Assembly (NCBI GenBank): GCA_905250885.1
Contig: CAJNOQ010001777.1
Location: 1 to 28,655 of the forward strand
Reading direction: 5' to 3'
Origin: Didymodactylos carnosus
Lineage: Eukaryota > Rotifera > Eurotatoria > Philodinida > Philodinidae
DNA: 28,655 nucleotides
In this document: positions 20,901 to 28,655 of the stretch, piece after piece
How positions within the stretch are numbered: the first letter of the stretch is position 1
Layout of the letters: each line of letters opens with the position of its first letter
Program-made: the position numbers and the translations under genes
The notes under the pieces: generated by a model
Databases searched by the model: none
Told to the model about the DNA's origin: nothing
The model's input: the letters and a program-made list of their open reading frames with translations, nothing else

Positions 20901-23322
20901 AAACTATCAACTTTGTCTTTTCAAATAAATTTTTCTTGTTGACGCAAAATTTAAAGGATTAACATCCACTCAATTATCCAACTACGATCTCCTGTTTTCT
21001 GTAAACATCTATTAATTTGTGTAAGGCTGTGCTCATCATCAAGTACGATGCTACAAGTATTTAACATCAACAGATAGAGAATTTTTATGCTACGATCTTT
21101 TCAACGTTCGTGAGACTGTCGTTCAGGAGAAAAAGATTTGGAACTAACACCTGTTGGTATTTTTGGATGTATTTTGGAAAATCATACGTTCGAAAGTCAG
21201 ACTTGGTCTATGAAACGTTTATTCTCATCCCATTGAATGTAGAATTTAATTCTGAACAAAAATGATGTGCCTGTTAAGCTGAACAGTGAAAAGTTTTAGG
21301 TTGTTTCGAATTAAAAGAGTACAATGGCAAAGATTTCTCAGAAAAGGAATTTTTTCCATGTTTTCAAAAAAATGTTTTCACATTTTTTACTTTTTCTCTC
21401 AAGTATTTCTTCTAAAATGCAAACGTTTACGGAGAACGTTACAGCATATTTGAAAATTTCAGCAGAACTCTTATTAAAAAATTTTCATCATTTTTTCGTT
21501 TTTTTGACCGTCACAGTTGGACGATTGAATGAATGTTAATCTTTTAAATTTTGCGTCAACAAGAAAAATTTATTTGAAAAAAATAAAATCGACAGATTAG
21601 TAGCAGAGATCGTCACGGGCCAGACCTACGTTTTTGAATCTTGTTTACGGGTCGGACCGGACCGGGGCTGCAATTTGATGGCCCGCACGCGAGCCCAGCC
21701 CTTTTCTCCAAAAGTCGATAAAATTACATGACAACATCGAAAGGCAACACTTATTTTAAATGTGAGAAAAAGACACTATCTTCTCTTGAAAATATCGCTG
21801 ACGAAGTTGACTGTCTTTTGAGTATCAGTTCTATAAACTTATATCTGCTGATATATTACCGAAATCCAGCGCTTTTAATATCTCCTATGTTTCCATACTA
21901 ATCTAGATTCTACGGGCTACCCGGTGGATCGGCTTGTAGAATGTAGAATGCATTTGGCTCGGCCGCTACGGGCCGCTCCAAAAAATGTACGCGTTTTATC
22001 TGGCCTAGCCATTATATTAGAATGATTCATTCTTATCGACATACCACCTATATTTGTATTTTGATTTATTTGTTGTATAACTGCTGGTGATCGTTCTTCG
22101 TACATGACATAGTGTTGATAATTATTGTTAATGTAGTCTGAGTTTGGATCACGATAGCGAGCACCCGCACTGCGTGTCAAATCTGGTTGTACAGATGAAA
22201 CTAAAATAAAAACGAGAAAAACATAGATAATCAGTTAGATATAAAAAAATGAATTTCTCTATACGTACGAGAAGCTTCTTGACCCCGATGAATAAAATCA
22301 GATAAAAATGATGATGTTACTGGTAGCGGTAAAGATGGTGCTGGGATATCTAGATAAAAAAACAAAAATAAAAAAATACAAACAAAAACTCCGACAATGG
22401 TCTCGTATATCTCTACTTTTAATAAGTGTTTCTAATTCTGGTAATTGTTGTTGTTGTTCAATTGTCTTTGGTTGTTGTACTGGTGACTGATGATCATCTG
22501 TTGTGTATGTTAAACTTTCATCATCACTAGATAAATCTAAGAAAAACAACAAATTAACCAAAATCAAAAATAAATATAAAACTCTTTTCTCTATCTACCT
22601 GCTGATATTTGTTGAGTATTTGATATTCGTTTTGATGATGTTATTGGTTTATTACCATACTGTTCAAGTGCTTGTTTAACGGCTTCTTGACGAACATCTA
22701 AAATGAAAAGTAACATGTAAAAATATAGACAAATTTATCTAACTCTTTTCATATCCAAGAACCATGTACAACATACCTGAATGATATCGATTGTATCCGT
22801 CATGTTTTTGTCTTCGACATTGAATTCTTGATTTAGGATGTTTATGATTCGATGTCACAATAGCTGAATTTTCATCTTTAAAAATAAAGAGTTAATTTGT
22901 AATGCTATTTTAATAACAGTAAGATAGAGTCATACTTGATCGACTATCATCTGTTTGCTGTTGTTGTTTTCTATACGGTTCTAATAGTTTTGCTCGCTTT
23001 TTTTCAAAACCTTTCTGTGTTATGTCACCTAAAAAAGAAAAACAAAATTCACAATAGTCATGATGTTTAATTTGAACGCTAAATGAAATGAAGCTAATTT
23101 TTTTCTGATATCACCAATGTTACTATTATTGTAGAGAAATTTGACGTGCTCTGTTTTAACCCAAAAAATATTGAACGTATAAATACAAATAGATTAGGTT
23201 TTTACGCTTAAAATAAAAACATCAGTACATTGAACAAAAGTCTTACCTTCAGCTAACTCTAATTCAAGTTCTTGTAATTTTTGTTGAATATCAATTGGTA
23301 ACCATGTATCTGACTCGGTCAT
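8955..23322 (-). CDS. DIP2: DIP2 (disco-interacting protein 2) homologue, 35 coding exons
   Basis: Exons, in transcript order: 23322-23247, 23028-22936, 22875-22777, 22697-22599, 22536-22417, 22349-22269, 22200-22045, 19044-18986, 17520-17463, 17402-17205, 17146-17037, 16970-16860, 16772-16470, 16410-16308, 15249-15185, 15036-14918, 14850-14474, 14384-14167, 14106-13894, 13833-13735, 13679-13609, 13546-13372, 13317-13237, 13061-12896, 12835-12696, 12623-12459, 12395-12265, 11312-11221, 11154-11078, 10950-10780, 10717-10598, 10529-10455, 10387-10204, 10141-10018, 9207-8955. All joins keep frame with GT...AG introns, giving about 1,593 residues against roughly 1,570 in vertebrate DIP2. The order is DMAP1-binding domain, linker, then two adenylate-forming domains, ending in the family-typical YNM. 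DIP2 proteins are reported to act in lipid (diacylglycerol) homeostasis and in neuronal morphology. Exon 7 has a second in-frame donor at 21991 (GTACAT) that would add 18 residues; I preferred GTATGT at 22045. Identity is near certain; individual splice sites are hand-called. Confidence 0.95.
9208..10017 (-). other. DIP2 intron 34 (810 bases)
   Basis: This is one of five long introns in a gene whose typical introns are 54-90 bases. I see no inverted repeat, coding frame or RNA gene in it. The bounding splice sites keep phase 2 from TG|T, giving Cys-Ala-Cys-Phe-Thr-Trp, which matches the family. Confidence 0.75.
11313..12264 (-). other. DIP2 intron 27 (952 bases)
   Basis: This is a long intron with no recognised element. 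It carries a TG microsatellite at 12231-12250. Frames of 60-120 codons overlapping it at 10976-11566 are spurious except where they run through exons 28-29. The flanking exons join in phase 2 (AG|T, Ser). Confidence 0.75.
12231..12250. repeat. TG microsatellite in DIP2 intron 27
   Basis: This is a run of TG dinucleotides with one TA interruption, just upstream (in plus coordinates) of the exon 27 donor at 12264. Confidence 0.9.
15518..16245. mobile_element. Foldback/MITE element in DIP2 intron 14
   Basis: The outer arms (about 15518-15712 and 16065-16245) are inverted copies starting TTCCTCTAGAGACA, with shared CTCAGTATATATTCTA, GTGTCTTGTATC and TCTGCATAAGTC blocks. A second, nearly perfect palindrome lies within (arms 15724-15803 and 15834-15913, 30-base loop). 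The whole transcript region could therefore fold twice. No transposase frame is present, and the superfamily and target duplication are not clear. Confidence 0.85.
15724..15913. repeat. Inner 80-base-arm palindrome
   Basis: The arms carry ACCGACGGTTAAGCGCACAG and its inverse and are almost identical near the centre, with more mismatches toward the ends. The arms are rich in CCG/CGG, unlike the surrounding AT-rich DNA. They look much younger than the outer arms of the same element, so this may be a separate later insertion. Confidence 0.85.
17582..18791. mobile_element. TA-flanked inverted-repeat element in DIP2 intron 8
   Basis: The ends read TACAGTACTCCACAAAAGTA on each strand, and similarity extends about 60 bases inward (left arm 17582-17645), the right arm being split by the insertion at 18607-18766. 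The TA at each tip is consistent with Tc1/mariner-type target choice (family knowledge; inference here). Inside are further 24-base inverted arms at 17706-17729 and 17905-17928. There is no transposase frame; the plus frames at 18310-18519 and 18522-18725 are spurious. Confidence 0.8.
18607..18766. mobile_element. hAT-type MITE (160 bases) nested in the intron 8 element
   Basis: The element has terminal inverted repeats starting TAGGGATGAATGGTAACGGT (right end inverse, one mismatch) and is flanked on both sides by the identical octamer GTCGCTAC (18599-18606 and 18767-18774). An 8-base target duplication and a YAGGG-type tip are hallmarks of hAT elements. The interior repeats TTTACCG/CGGTAA motifs. 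The intact left arm of the host element holds GTAGCGAC once, showing the pre-insertion site. Confidence 0.92.
19348..19558 (+). repeat. Inverted duplicate of DIP2 exon 8 region, interrupted by N
   Basis: 19348-19446 is the inverse of 18854-18952 (intron 8 DNA), and 19448-19558 is the inverse of 18945-19055 (exon 8, its acceptor and donor, and the adjoining A run). I found no mismatch outside the homopolymer runs. The two blocks are in swapped order relative to the original, joined at the N at 19447. The copy is antisense to DIP2 and cannot serve as a DIP2 exon. Confidence 0.9.
20816..21603. mobile_element. Family A inverted-repeat element, copy 2, right end truncated
   Basis: It starts with TTTTTGAAGCACTTTAAAAA and GGTTTTGAGCTCATTCGATAG, as in the 3136-3866 element. 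Its interior also matches (20990-21150 corresponds to about 3510-3700 on the other strand). The right arm (about 21515-21603) pairs with the left arm but breaks off at 21603, where a GC-rich repeat begins. No transposase frame is present. Confidence 0.72.
21604..21985. repeat. GC-rich repeat-derived patch beside exon 7
   Basis: It begins CAGAGATCGTCACGGGCC, a hAT-like tip, and holds dense GGCCCG/CGGGCC/GGACCGG motifs around 21644-21710 and again at 21910-21980, in otherwise AT-rich DNA. It replaces the expected end of the family A element. No clean terminal pair or target duplication was found, so it may be a truncated hAT-like insertion. The exon 7 reading frame runs into it (to 21917), which makes the donor choice uncertain. 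Confidence 0.55.
22599..23322 (-). other. DIP2: DIP2 exons 1-4: DMAP1-binding domain
   Basis: These exons encode about residues 1-122. Exon 1 starts MTESDTWLPIDIQQKL and runs into an ELELELAEG stretch; exon 2 continues with GDITQKGFEKKRAKLL. Together these are the signature of the DMAP1-binding domain at the N terminus of DIP2 (also found in GNPTAB and DNMT1). Exon 4 (DVRQEAVKQALEQYG) matches the conserved block that follows. The ATG at 23322 was chosen because the domain begins within ten residues of it. Introns 2-4 are 60, 79 and 62 bases; intron 1 is 218. Every junction here is phase 1. Confidence 0.93.
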
Positions 23323-24481
23323 ATTGAATACATAACTCTGTATATTATGTCTAAATGTTTGATTTTAGTATATGTTCAATATTGTGTACGTATATCTTGA
23401 ATAACAGATCACAAGTTAGTTGGTCTCATTTGGATTATACAACTACTACATCGTGCTATTTGTTATCGAGGTCAATTATTATGCTATACACAACCTGTCA
23501 ATCAATCAGCAATCTCGTTTTTCTTCGTTAGCGTAACATTCCTTCATCAATTCCGTAATTTTTCTCTATCTTTACTTACGTTCTGCAAATTTTCATTTGA
23601 CAAAATTCATCATTCAAAATGAGGAAGATTTCCTCCGAAGTGAAATAATGCTACAAGTAGAAATTTCACGACAGGACAGTTACTCAATTATCAAATAACA
23701 CTGAGAAATTAACGCGTTAATCAACTTAAGTAAAATAGTGAAGCATTTATATCTGTGGAAAGTGACACCATTTACTAAGAGAATAGTTTCTCTCGGCAGA
23801 GGGAGGCAGAGAAGAGCATGTAACTCAGGTTGTAGTTCAAAAAATCGGTTACTGTAGCATTTGTAGTGAAAAAAAGTGTGGAAGATCATCATAACTTCAA
23901 GATTGCAATTTTCATTCTCTTTGAGTTGAACCAAAGAACAAGCTGAAACTGTAATACAACTACCGGACCATGGAAACGATAGCTGTTCTCGAAAACTAGA
24001 CAAAATCTGTTTCGAAAAGATGAAATGACAAATGATTAAATGTAAAAATGGTTCTGAAGCTATTTTTAAATTCTATACAATCTTCTTTCTAGAATTGTAA
24101 AGAGTTGAAATACAACAAATTATAAAACGATTAGAGATGTACGGTAAAGTTCGATTTTTAAATACCATATGAAAATGGCACATATAGATTTTTCAACAGT
24201 GCTATGTGGTATAATTATCGTTTTTCTGTGTCTTTTTCTTCTATACTGGTAAAGCCAACGGTCTGCTTCAACAAACTCTCTAAAAGTCAGCACAAAATTC
24301 ACTAATTTAAACTACGTTTCAGAAAACTGACTTTTGGTATCTAAGTACCATTGACGGATGATAACCAGTGAACCTCATCATTCAAGAAGATTAAAGCCAT
24401 TGTTTCTTGCACATTAGCCTCTTCATTTTCTTTTGACATATTGCAAGTTGAACACCAGTCTTTCTAGACGTAAAGGCGCTG
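23323..24481. other. 5' flank of DIP2; no gene recognised
   Basis: The DIP2 5' UTR and promoter must lie here, but I can point to no specific element. The minus frames at 23680-24003 and 24120-24302 have no recognisable domain. Confidence 0.5.
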
Positions 24482-24604
24482 TAAGTTATTGACGCCAAAA
24501 CGAGATATGTATGAACTTGTAGAGGAACACTTGCTCTATCCAGTAGTGCATATATTGTCGAATTCTAATGTGCACTGTCAGAGAAAATCAAAGGTAACCC
24601 CTTG

Positions 24605-25297
24605 TGGCTGCTCGTAGGCCTTTCTCTACGAGCTTGCACAAAGTAAATCCCAGATGATGTTCCCAGCACAACACATTATTATTATCATATCACAATAAAA
24701 ATAGGAACTCATTTTTACAATGTCAAAATATTCACAATAATATGAATAATAGTTTTAGTCTTCTTTTTCTATAATAAGAATGGTGATGTTGTGCTCCTTC
24801 TTCTTGTGTAAGGTGATGTTGAATGAATTAAATCGAAGTCGATATTTTCAATAGGAGGAGGAGTAAAAGAAATTCGCAAACGAAATGAACTAACTTAAAT
24901 TACGTTAAAGAAAACCGATTCGTACTAAATAATATGATAATTGAAAATAAATTTCTTCTTCTTTTATTTAAATGGTAAAAGAAGAAGAATAAAAAACTTG
25001 AATGAAAGGAAAACCAAACACTCTACTTTTTGAAAAGTAAAGTGCAAAGAAAATAGGTTTTAATGTTTTGAGAAAAAGTAACAAAAAGTCCTTTTTCTGA
25101 ACGAAACTAGGTTCGATTTATGACTCGTTTTTCGTGTAACGCGCGGAAACGGAAATTAATTCTTTATGAGTTGATTTCATAGAAGAACTTTCTCTATTTC
25201 TTCATACATTCCGCCAAATGAAGTTTTTACCTTCCTCCACTCGAAAGGAGAAGGAGAGAACAAATTTAGTAACGACAAAGCAGCCGTTACACTCCTC
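24605..25297. mobile_element. Insertion 1 within the left arm
   Basis: The host arm is interrupted between GGTAACCCC (ending near 24601) and CTCCTCTTTTTTAG (from 25292); the junction bases look partly duplicated (GTAACCCCT against GTTACACTCCT), possibly an eroded target duplication of 9-11 bases. A small hairpin (CTCGTAG-8-CTACGAG) lies near its left end. No ORF was recognised. Confidence 0.6.
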
Positions 25298-25378
25298 TTT
25301 TTTAGAAATCATTTTTATTTTTGAGTTAAATATTGTACATTATAGAGTAAAGTATCCTCTACAAAATAAGACCATCCA

Positions 25379-25787
25379 TGTACGTCCCCCAGCAAGGGTC
25401 TTAGCACCAGCTGAAGTCGGAGTCTTTCCGACGACTCGATTTTAGGTATTGCCGAGATACCAGCTGTTCATTGGGCTCCTCGACTTAAAGCTCTGAGGGA
25501 TCACCGAGAAGACTTGATAAACCCGTTTTACTCTAAAATAAAAAGATGATCTAAACAGAAGTGTATTTCTCGTTGAAATTGTGTTTCTTATATACATACT
25601 TTACTGCAAAATAAAATGGTGAATAACAATAACCATTTAATCGCTTAAAATCAACAATTAATCGCAATTAATTGGCGATTTTTAAAAAAACAAAAATCAT
25701 CGGAATCGTCAATTAATCGCAATTAATCTGCGATTTTTCAAGAATGGCGATTAATTGTCAAAAATATCGCGATTTCGTCGACATGGG
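25379..25787. mobile_element. Insertion 2 within the left arm, with a coding-like segment and a 29-base repeat
   Basis: The segment splits the host arm after ATAAGACCATCCA and before CACTCACAACTGTC. Its left half contains two protein-like stretches in different frames: RPPARVLAPAEVGVFPTTRF (to 25442) and, from about 25445, IAEIPAVHWAPRLKALR then DHREDLINPFYSKIKR to a stop near 25549. The right half holds two 29-base copies with two mismatches (25655-25683 and 25710-25738) built on AATTAATCGCAATTAAT. The coding-like part may be a captured host exon; I do not recognise it. Confidence 0.5.
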
Positions 25788-26318
25788 CACTCACAACTGT
25801 CAAAGGCCTTTCGTTGAGGAGATACGAATTTTTTAAAGTTTGTTACTTTAGGCTGAAAAAACCCTATGTTTTTACCTTCGAAACCTTTTTCTCTTTGATT
25901 CAGTACTTGATAAACTTTTGAAACAGTTAGTCGTGTAGAGTAAAGATTTCTCTACAAAATGAGATATCTCCCAGCTCTCCACCATATTTTCTGATAGAAT
26001 TATAATCATTTTGGACGTTATATGATAAATATGACTTTTTCAAAGGCTTCCAGCAAAATCGTATCTCCTTTCGTATATCCTCAACGAAAGACCTTGGGCA
26101 GCTGTGAGTGGCCTTATTTTGTAGAAGATACTTTACTCTATAATGTACAATATTTAACTCAAAAATAAAAAAGATTTCTAAAAAAGTCGAAAAAAAGAGG
26201 GGTTACCTTTAATTTTCTTTGACAGTGCACATTAGGATTCGACAGTATATACACTGCTGGATAGAGCAAGTCTTCCTCTACAAGCTCATACATATTCCGT
26301 TTTGGAGTCAATAACTTA

Positions 26319-26956
26319 TAGTTGCCATACAAAATCTTAAAAACGATTACTTTATTATGTTATTTTCATACGACTGACAGGCAAACGATAAAAATTGTAT
26401 ATAAAATGATGTTAGTTTGTGTTTTTATTTGTTGATCTATTTAGATCTTAATTTCATTTTTTCATATGATATTGCTTCTGTGAAAAAAACCCTTGACTTG
26501 TACAAACATAATTTTTTTGTTTTGTTTTGTCTGTTTTTAATTAAAGAAGACCATTATTATCATCGTTGTGCTTCTACATACATATAAAAAAAGTAAAATA
26601 CGAACAAGGATGAAATGGTGATATGTACAGGATGAGATAGATATCAAAATAAAAAAACTATAAAAGTCAGAAAGGTGGGTCTTCTGGCCTTCGCTGTTAT
26701 TTTTTTTCGTTTTTAGTAGTAACAATTTATCGTGTTTATGTATCGTACTTCAGCAGAAAAAAAAAATGGTTGCTGCTTTTTCTCTGTGTCCTTATATTTA
26801 CCAGAGCATACGTTGCGTAGAGCATAATAAACACCTCTTCGCTTTTCCACACCATAGTGATATGGTTAATATAATGAAAAATCCTATTCACTCGTCATTA
26901 ATTGGAGATTTGTTCTTATTATTATCATAAAAGTCGATTACAAAATATTTTTTTTA
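26319..26956. other. No gene recognised
   Basis: This AT-rich DNA lies between the inverted-repeat element and the possible gene start at 26957. It probably includes that gene's upstream region, if the gene is real. The minus frame at 26537-26725 looks spurious. Confidence 0.5.
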
Positions 26957-27245
26957 ATGGAAAACTCAGAATTGAAATGTTCTACAAAGCAAAATCAATT
27001 AAAACGTAACATAAGCGGTGTACATAGAAAAACAAATTCGATAAATAAGTCTAATGTAGTCTGTCCAGTAGAGGACACTCGAAACTTTTCATCGTCTGAA
27101 GTTTATAATATTCATAAACATCTTGTACAAACATCACAATCTGTTGGAAATGTATCTGGTGGACAGAAGCTCAAATTTTCCGATCAGGAATTTTTACCAA
27201 CACCAGAAAACGTAGCAAGAGGAGACAAAGGAATAACAGTTTTAG
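26957..27245 (+). CDS. Possible first coding exon of an unrecognised gene
   Basis: The frame from ATG at 26957 encodes about 96 residues with balanced, soluble composition: MENSELKCSTKQNQLKRN near the start and SGGQKLKFSDQEFLPTPEN near the end. It then reaches TTTTAG followed by GTATGT, the donor sequence used repeatedly in DIP2 of this window, and stops at once if not spliced. That pattern suggests a true exon ending at 27245 in phase 1. No domain is recognised; the Asn/Ser/Lys-rich start suggests disorder. A possible acceptor at 28370 would add only seven residues and a stop, which is weak. It could also be a chance frame. Confidence 0.4.
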
Positions 27246-27394
27246 GTATGTAGAAATTCTGTGTACGAGTTTCAGATTACTATTATTTACACATAACCTT
27301 GTTCAACTAGAATCAGTTTCACCTTCTCTATTCATGCACAAGTTCGACGAGTGAAAAAACTGGTCGATATAATAGTTCTGTCTTTACTCAAAAC

Positions 27395-27832
27395 CAGAGC
27401 GGGACAACTCAATTCCGAAGTTGAGTATCTTTTTTGCGGAGTTGGAGTTGAGTTCGAGTTTGCTTTTTAAACCATCAGAGTTGAGTTGATGACAGATTTG
27501 ATCAACTCCAACTCCGAAACTCCGATTCAAAATTTCTTCAAATTCGACTACAGCAACTCCTGTGGAGCGTGTTTTTTCATAATCAGTTTTTTTGTTTCGA
27601 TCACATCGTAATAGTATGTCAAAGAATATGCTTTCAAAATTAACATTGTTCAAATGTAATTTTGATTTATTATAATGATTTTATGGTGCATACTATTATA
27701 AAAAGAAAACATGACCGTTATACGAACGAATTAAAAAACAGGAAGGAAAAAGAACGAATAGATTTTAACTCGGAATTGAAACGGAGTTGGAGTTGAGTTG
27801 GGCTTGTACCCAACCAGAGTTGCCCAGTTACG
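27395..27832. mobile_element. hAT-like MITE with 8-base target duplication
   Basis: The element is flanked by identical CTCAAAAC at 27387-27394 and 27833-27840. It starts CAGAGCGGGACAACTC and ends in the approximate inverse (GAGTTGCCCAGTTACG), with repeated GAGTTGGAGTTGAGTT motifs inward from both ends. The octamer duplication and CAG-type tip indicate hAT. The terminal repeats are imperfect. The 89-codon minus frame at 27384-27653 lies within it and is not a transposase. If the 26957 exon is real, this sits in its intron. Confidence 0.85.
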
Positions 27833-27840
27833 CTCAAAAC

Positions 27841-28655
27841 TTATAAAATCGACTAGTCAAACTAATCTACTTTGACCCGAAAAGGTTTTAAATAGTCGAT
27901 ATTTCGATTACTACACAACTCGCCGCAAATAACACGACTAGTCCAAAAATGAATTTCGAAGAATTTGACTACTCGGACAATTAGTCGCTTGAGATATTAA
28001 GTTTGCATGGGTAGTACTAGAATTATACTTTTTTTAAAGAATATGCTGAAGTAATCTGGAAAACAATCTTCGGTCAGCGGATGAGTAGCATTAAGATCAT
28101 TTTTCGTCCTCCATATTTTTGAAAATAAGTCATATATTTGAAATTAGCATTGAATTCTAAACAAAATAGTCTATTTAGATTTTTGAAAAACTCACTTTCA
28201 TTCTTTTTTCGAAAAAATGTTTTTTTCTCGTTTTTTGCCGAAATCTCGTGCACTATATGTTATCGAGGATGCCAGTTACGATTGGTTTAGGATCAAGATG
28301 AATAAATTGGGATTAAGGTTTAGTTATGGTGAAAAATATTGTACATAAAAACTACATAAACTATTTTTAGCTAATTGTTCAGATCATGATTGAATAACGA
28401 AGGAAAAATATTTTCTAAGGCCTTATTCTACATGAGCCAGATTGAGCGCTGATTTTGACGCATAAAAATAATTTTTTGGACGTTTCAAACTCGTATACAG
28501 GTCGGACGATGGTCATAACTTGGAAAAGGGTAAAAATACTCTGTTATAGAAAATAATTTTTTCTCATTTGTAAAAGTGCTTTTAGACAAAACAATATGAT
28601 GTTCGTAACTGGCCCTTCGATAGACGTTTAAAACTTTTTCTAAAAACAAATATTG
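27841..28655. other. No gene recognised to the window edge
   Basis: Short GACTAGTC-type motifs recur at about 27852 and 27939 and a TAGTCGATA motif lies near 27893. No coding frame or clear repeat could be delimited. Confidence 0.45.

Larger units (their letters stand above)
19045..22044 (-). other. DIP2 intron 7 (about 3,000 bases), repeat-filled and possibly misassembled
   Basis: It contains an inverted duplicate of exon 8 around an N at 19447, T runs at about 19918-19936 and 19986-20006, a family A inverted-repeat element (20816-21603) and a GC-rich patch up to 21985. Between 19560 and 20815 I see AT-rich DNA with no gene. It is the longest intron in the gene by a factor of two. Confidence 0.7.
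18986..22536 (-). other. DIP2: DIP2 exons 5-8: low-complexity linker
   Basis: The linker between the DMAP1-binding domain and the first adenylate-forming domain is rich in Ser, Gln, Asn and Asp (for example DLSSDDESLTYTTDD and a Gln run in exon 5). Linkers in this family are usually unordered and poorly conserved. Exon 8 (19044-18986) carries the conserved RVSSKILALVNTLK stretch, which runs directly into RPKRKELHEFFED in exon 9, a DIP2 hallmark. Exon 8 is placed by its TTTAG acceptor, matching phase and this homology. The end of exon 7 is uncertain because repeat-derived DNA lies just downstream. Confidence 0.8.
24482..26318. mobile_element. Long terminal-inverted-repeat element broken by two insertions
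   Basis: The left arm survives in three pieces (24482-24604, about 25298-25378, about 25788-25828) that match, in order and inverted, one continuous right arm (26318 back to about 26070). The tips read TAAGTTATTGAC. The DNA between the left-arm pieces (24605-25297 and 25379-25787) is absent from the right arm and is therefore inserted. No transposase was recognised. The TA at the tips would fit a Tc1/mariner-type element, but this is inference. Confidence 0.82.

Noticed and set aside
22308..22490. 60-codon plus-strand frame
   Set aside because: It is antisense to DIP2 exons 5-6 and reflects their CAA-rich codons.
28371..28393. Terminal exon for the 26957 gene (acceptor TTTTTAG, seven residues, stop)
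   Set aside because: The phase fits, but a seven-residue exon with no homology is easily found by chance in this sequence.
1..28655. CRISPR array, rRNA, operon or phage-like system
   Set aside because: No regularly spaced direct repeats, no rRNA-like sequence, and gene structure with spliceosomal introns throughout.

Overview
The window looks like nuclear DNA from a small, AT-rich invertebrate animal. Its one large gene has 35 coding exons, mostly separated by introns of 54-90 bases with GT...AG ends, and encodes an animal-type DIP2 (disco-interacting protein 2). The short introns, AT-rich intergenic DNA and dense miniature inverted-repeat elements would fit a bdelloid rotifer, but that placement is inference.

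Layout. Positions 1-4500 are gene-poor and hold a decayed serine/arginine-rich ORF (about 974-1640), a possibly related coding remnant (about 2641-2960) and a long-inverted-repeat element (3136-3866). An intact single-exon F-box gene lies on the minus strand at 4947-5525. Just beyond its start, on the plus strand, is a 137-base inverted copy of part of the DIP2 gene, intron included (5787-5923). A mariner-like element with arms of about 200 bases occupies 7431-8367. DIP2 runs on the minus strand from its start codon at 23322 to its stop at 8955. From 24482 to 26318 there is a long terminal-inverted-repeat element broken by two later insertions. From 26957 a possible first exon of a plus-strand gene is followed by a hAT-like element with a perfect 8-base target duplication.

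DIP2 was assembled by hand from splice sites, phase and family similarity. Every exon joins in frame and the total is divisible by three (about 1,593 residues, or 1,611 with a different exon 7 donor). The protein has an N-terminal DMAP1-binding domain, a low-complexity linker and two tandem adenylate-forming (FAAL-like) domains. The unusually large introns are 7, 8, 14, 27 and 34. Three of them (7, 8, 14) are filled with transposon-derived inverted repeats, including a hAT element inserted inside another element's terminal repeat. Intron 7 also holds a near-perfect inverted duplicate of exon 8 with a single N in it, which suggests an assembly problem.

I found no rRNA, tRNA, CRISPR array or operon, and no convincing new biological system. 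The most useful observations are the intron-containing DIP2 fragment, the inverted exon 8 duplication and the readable nesting history of the elements.
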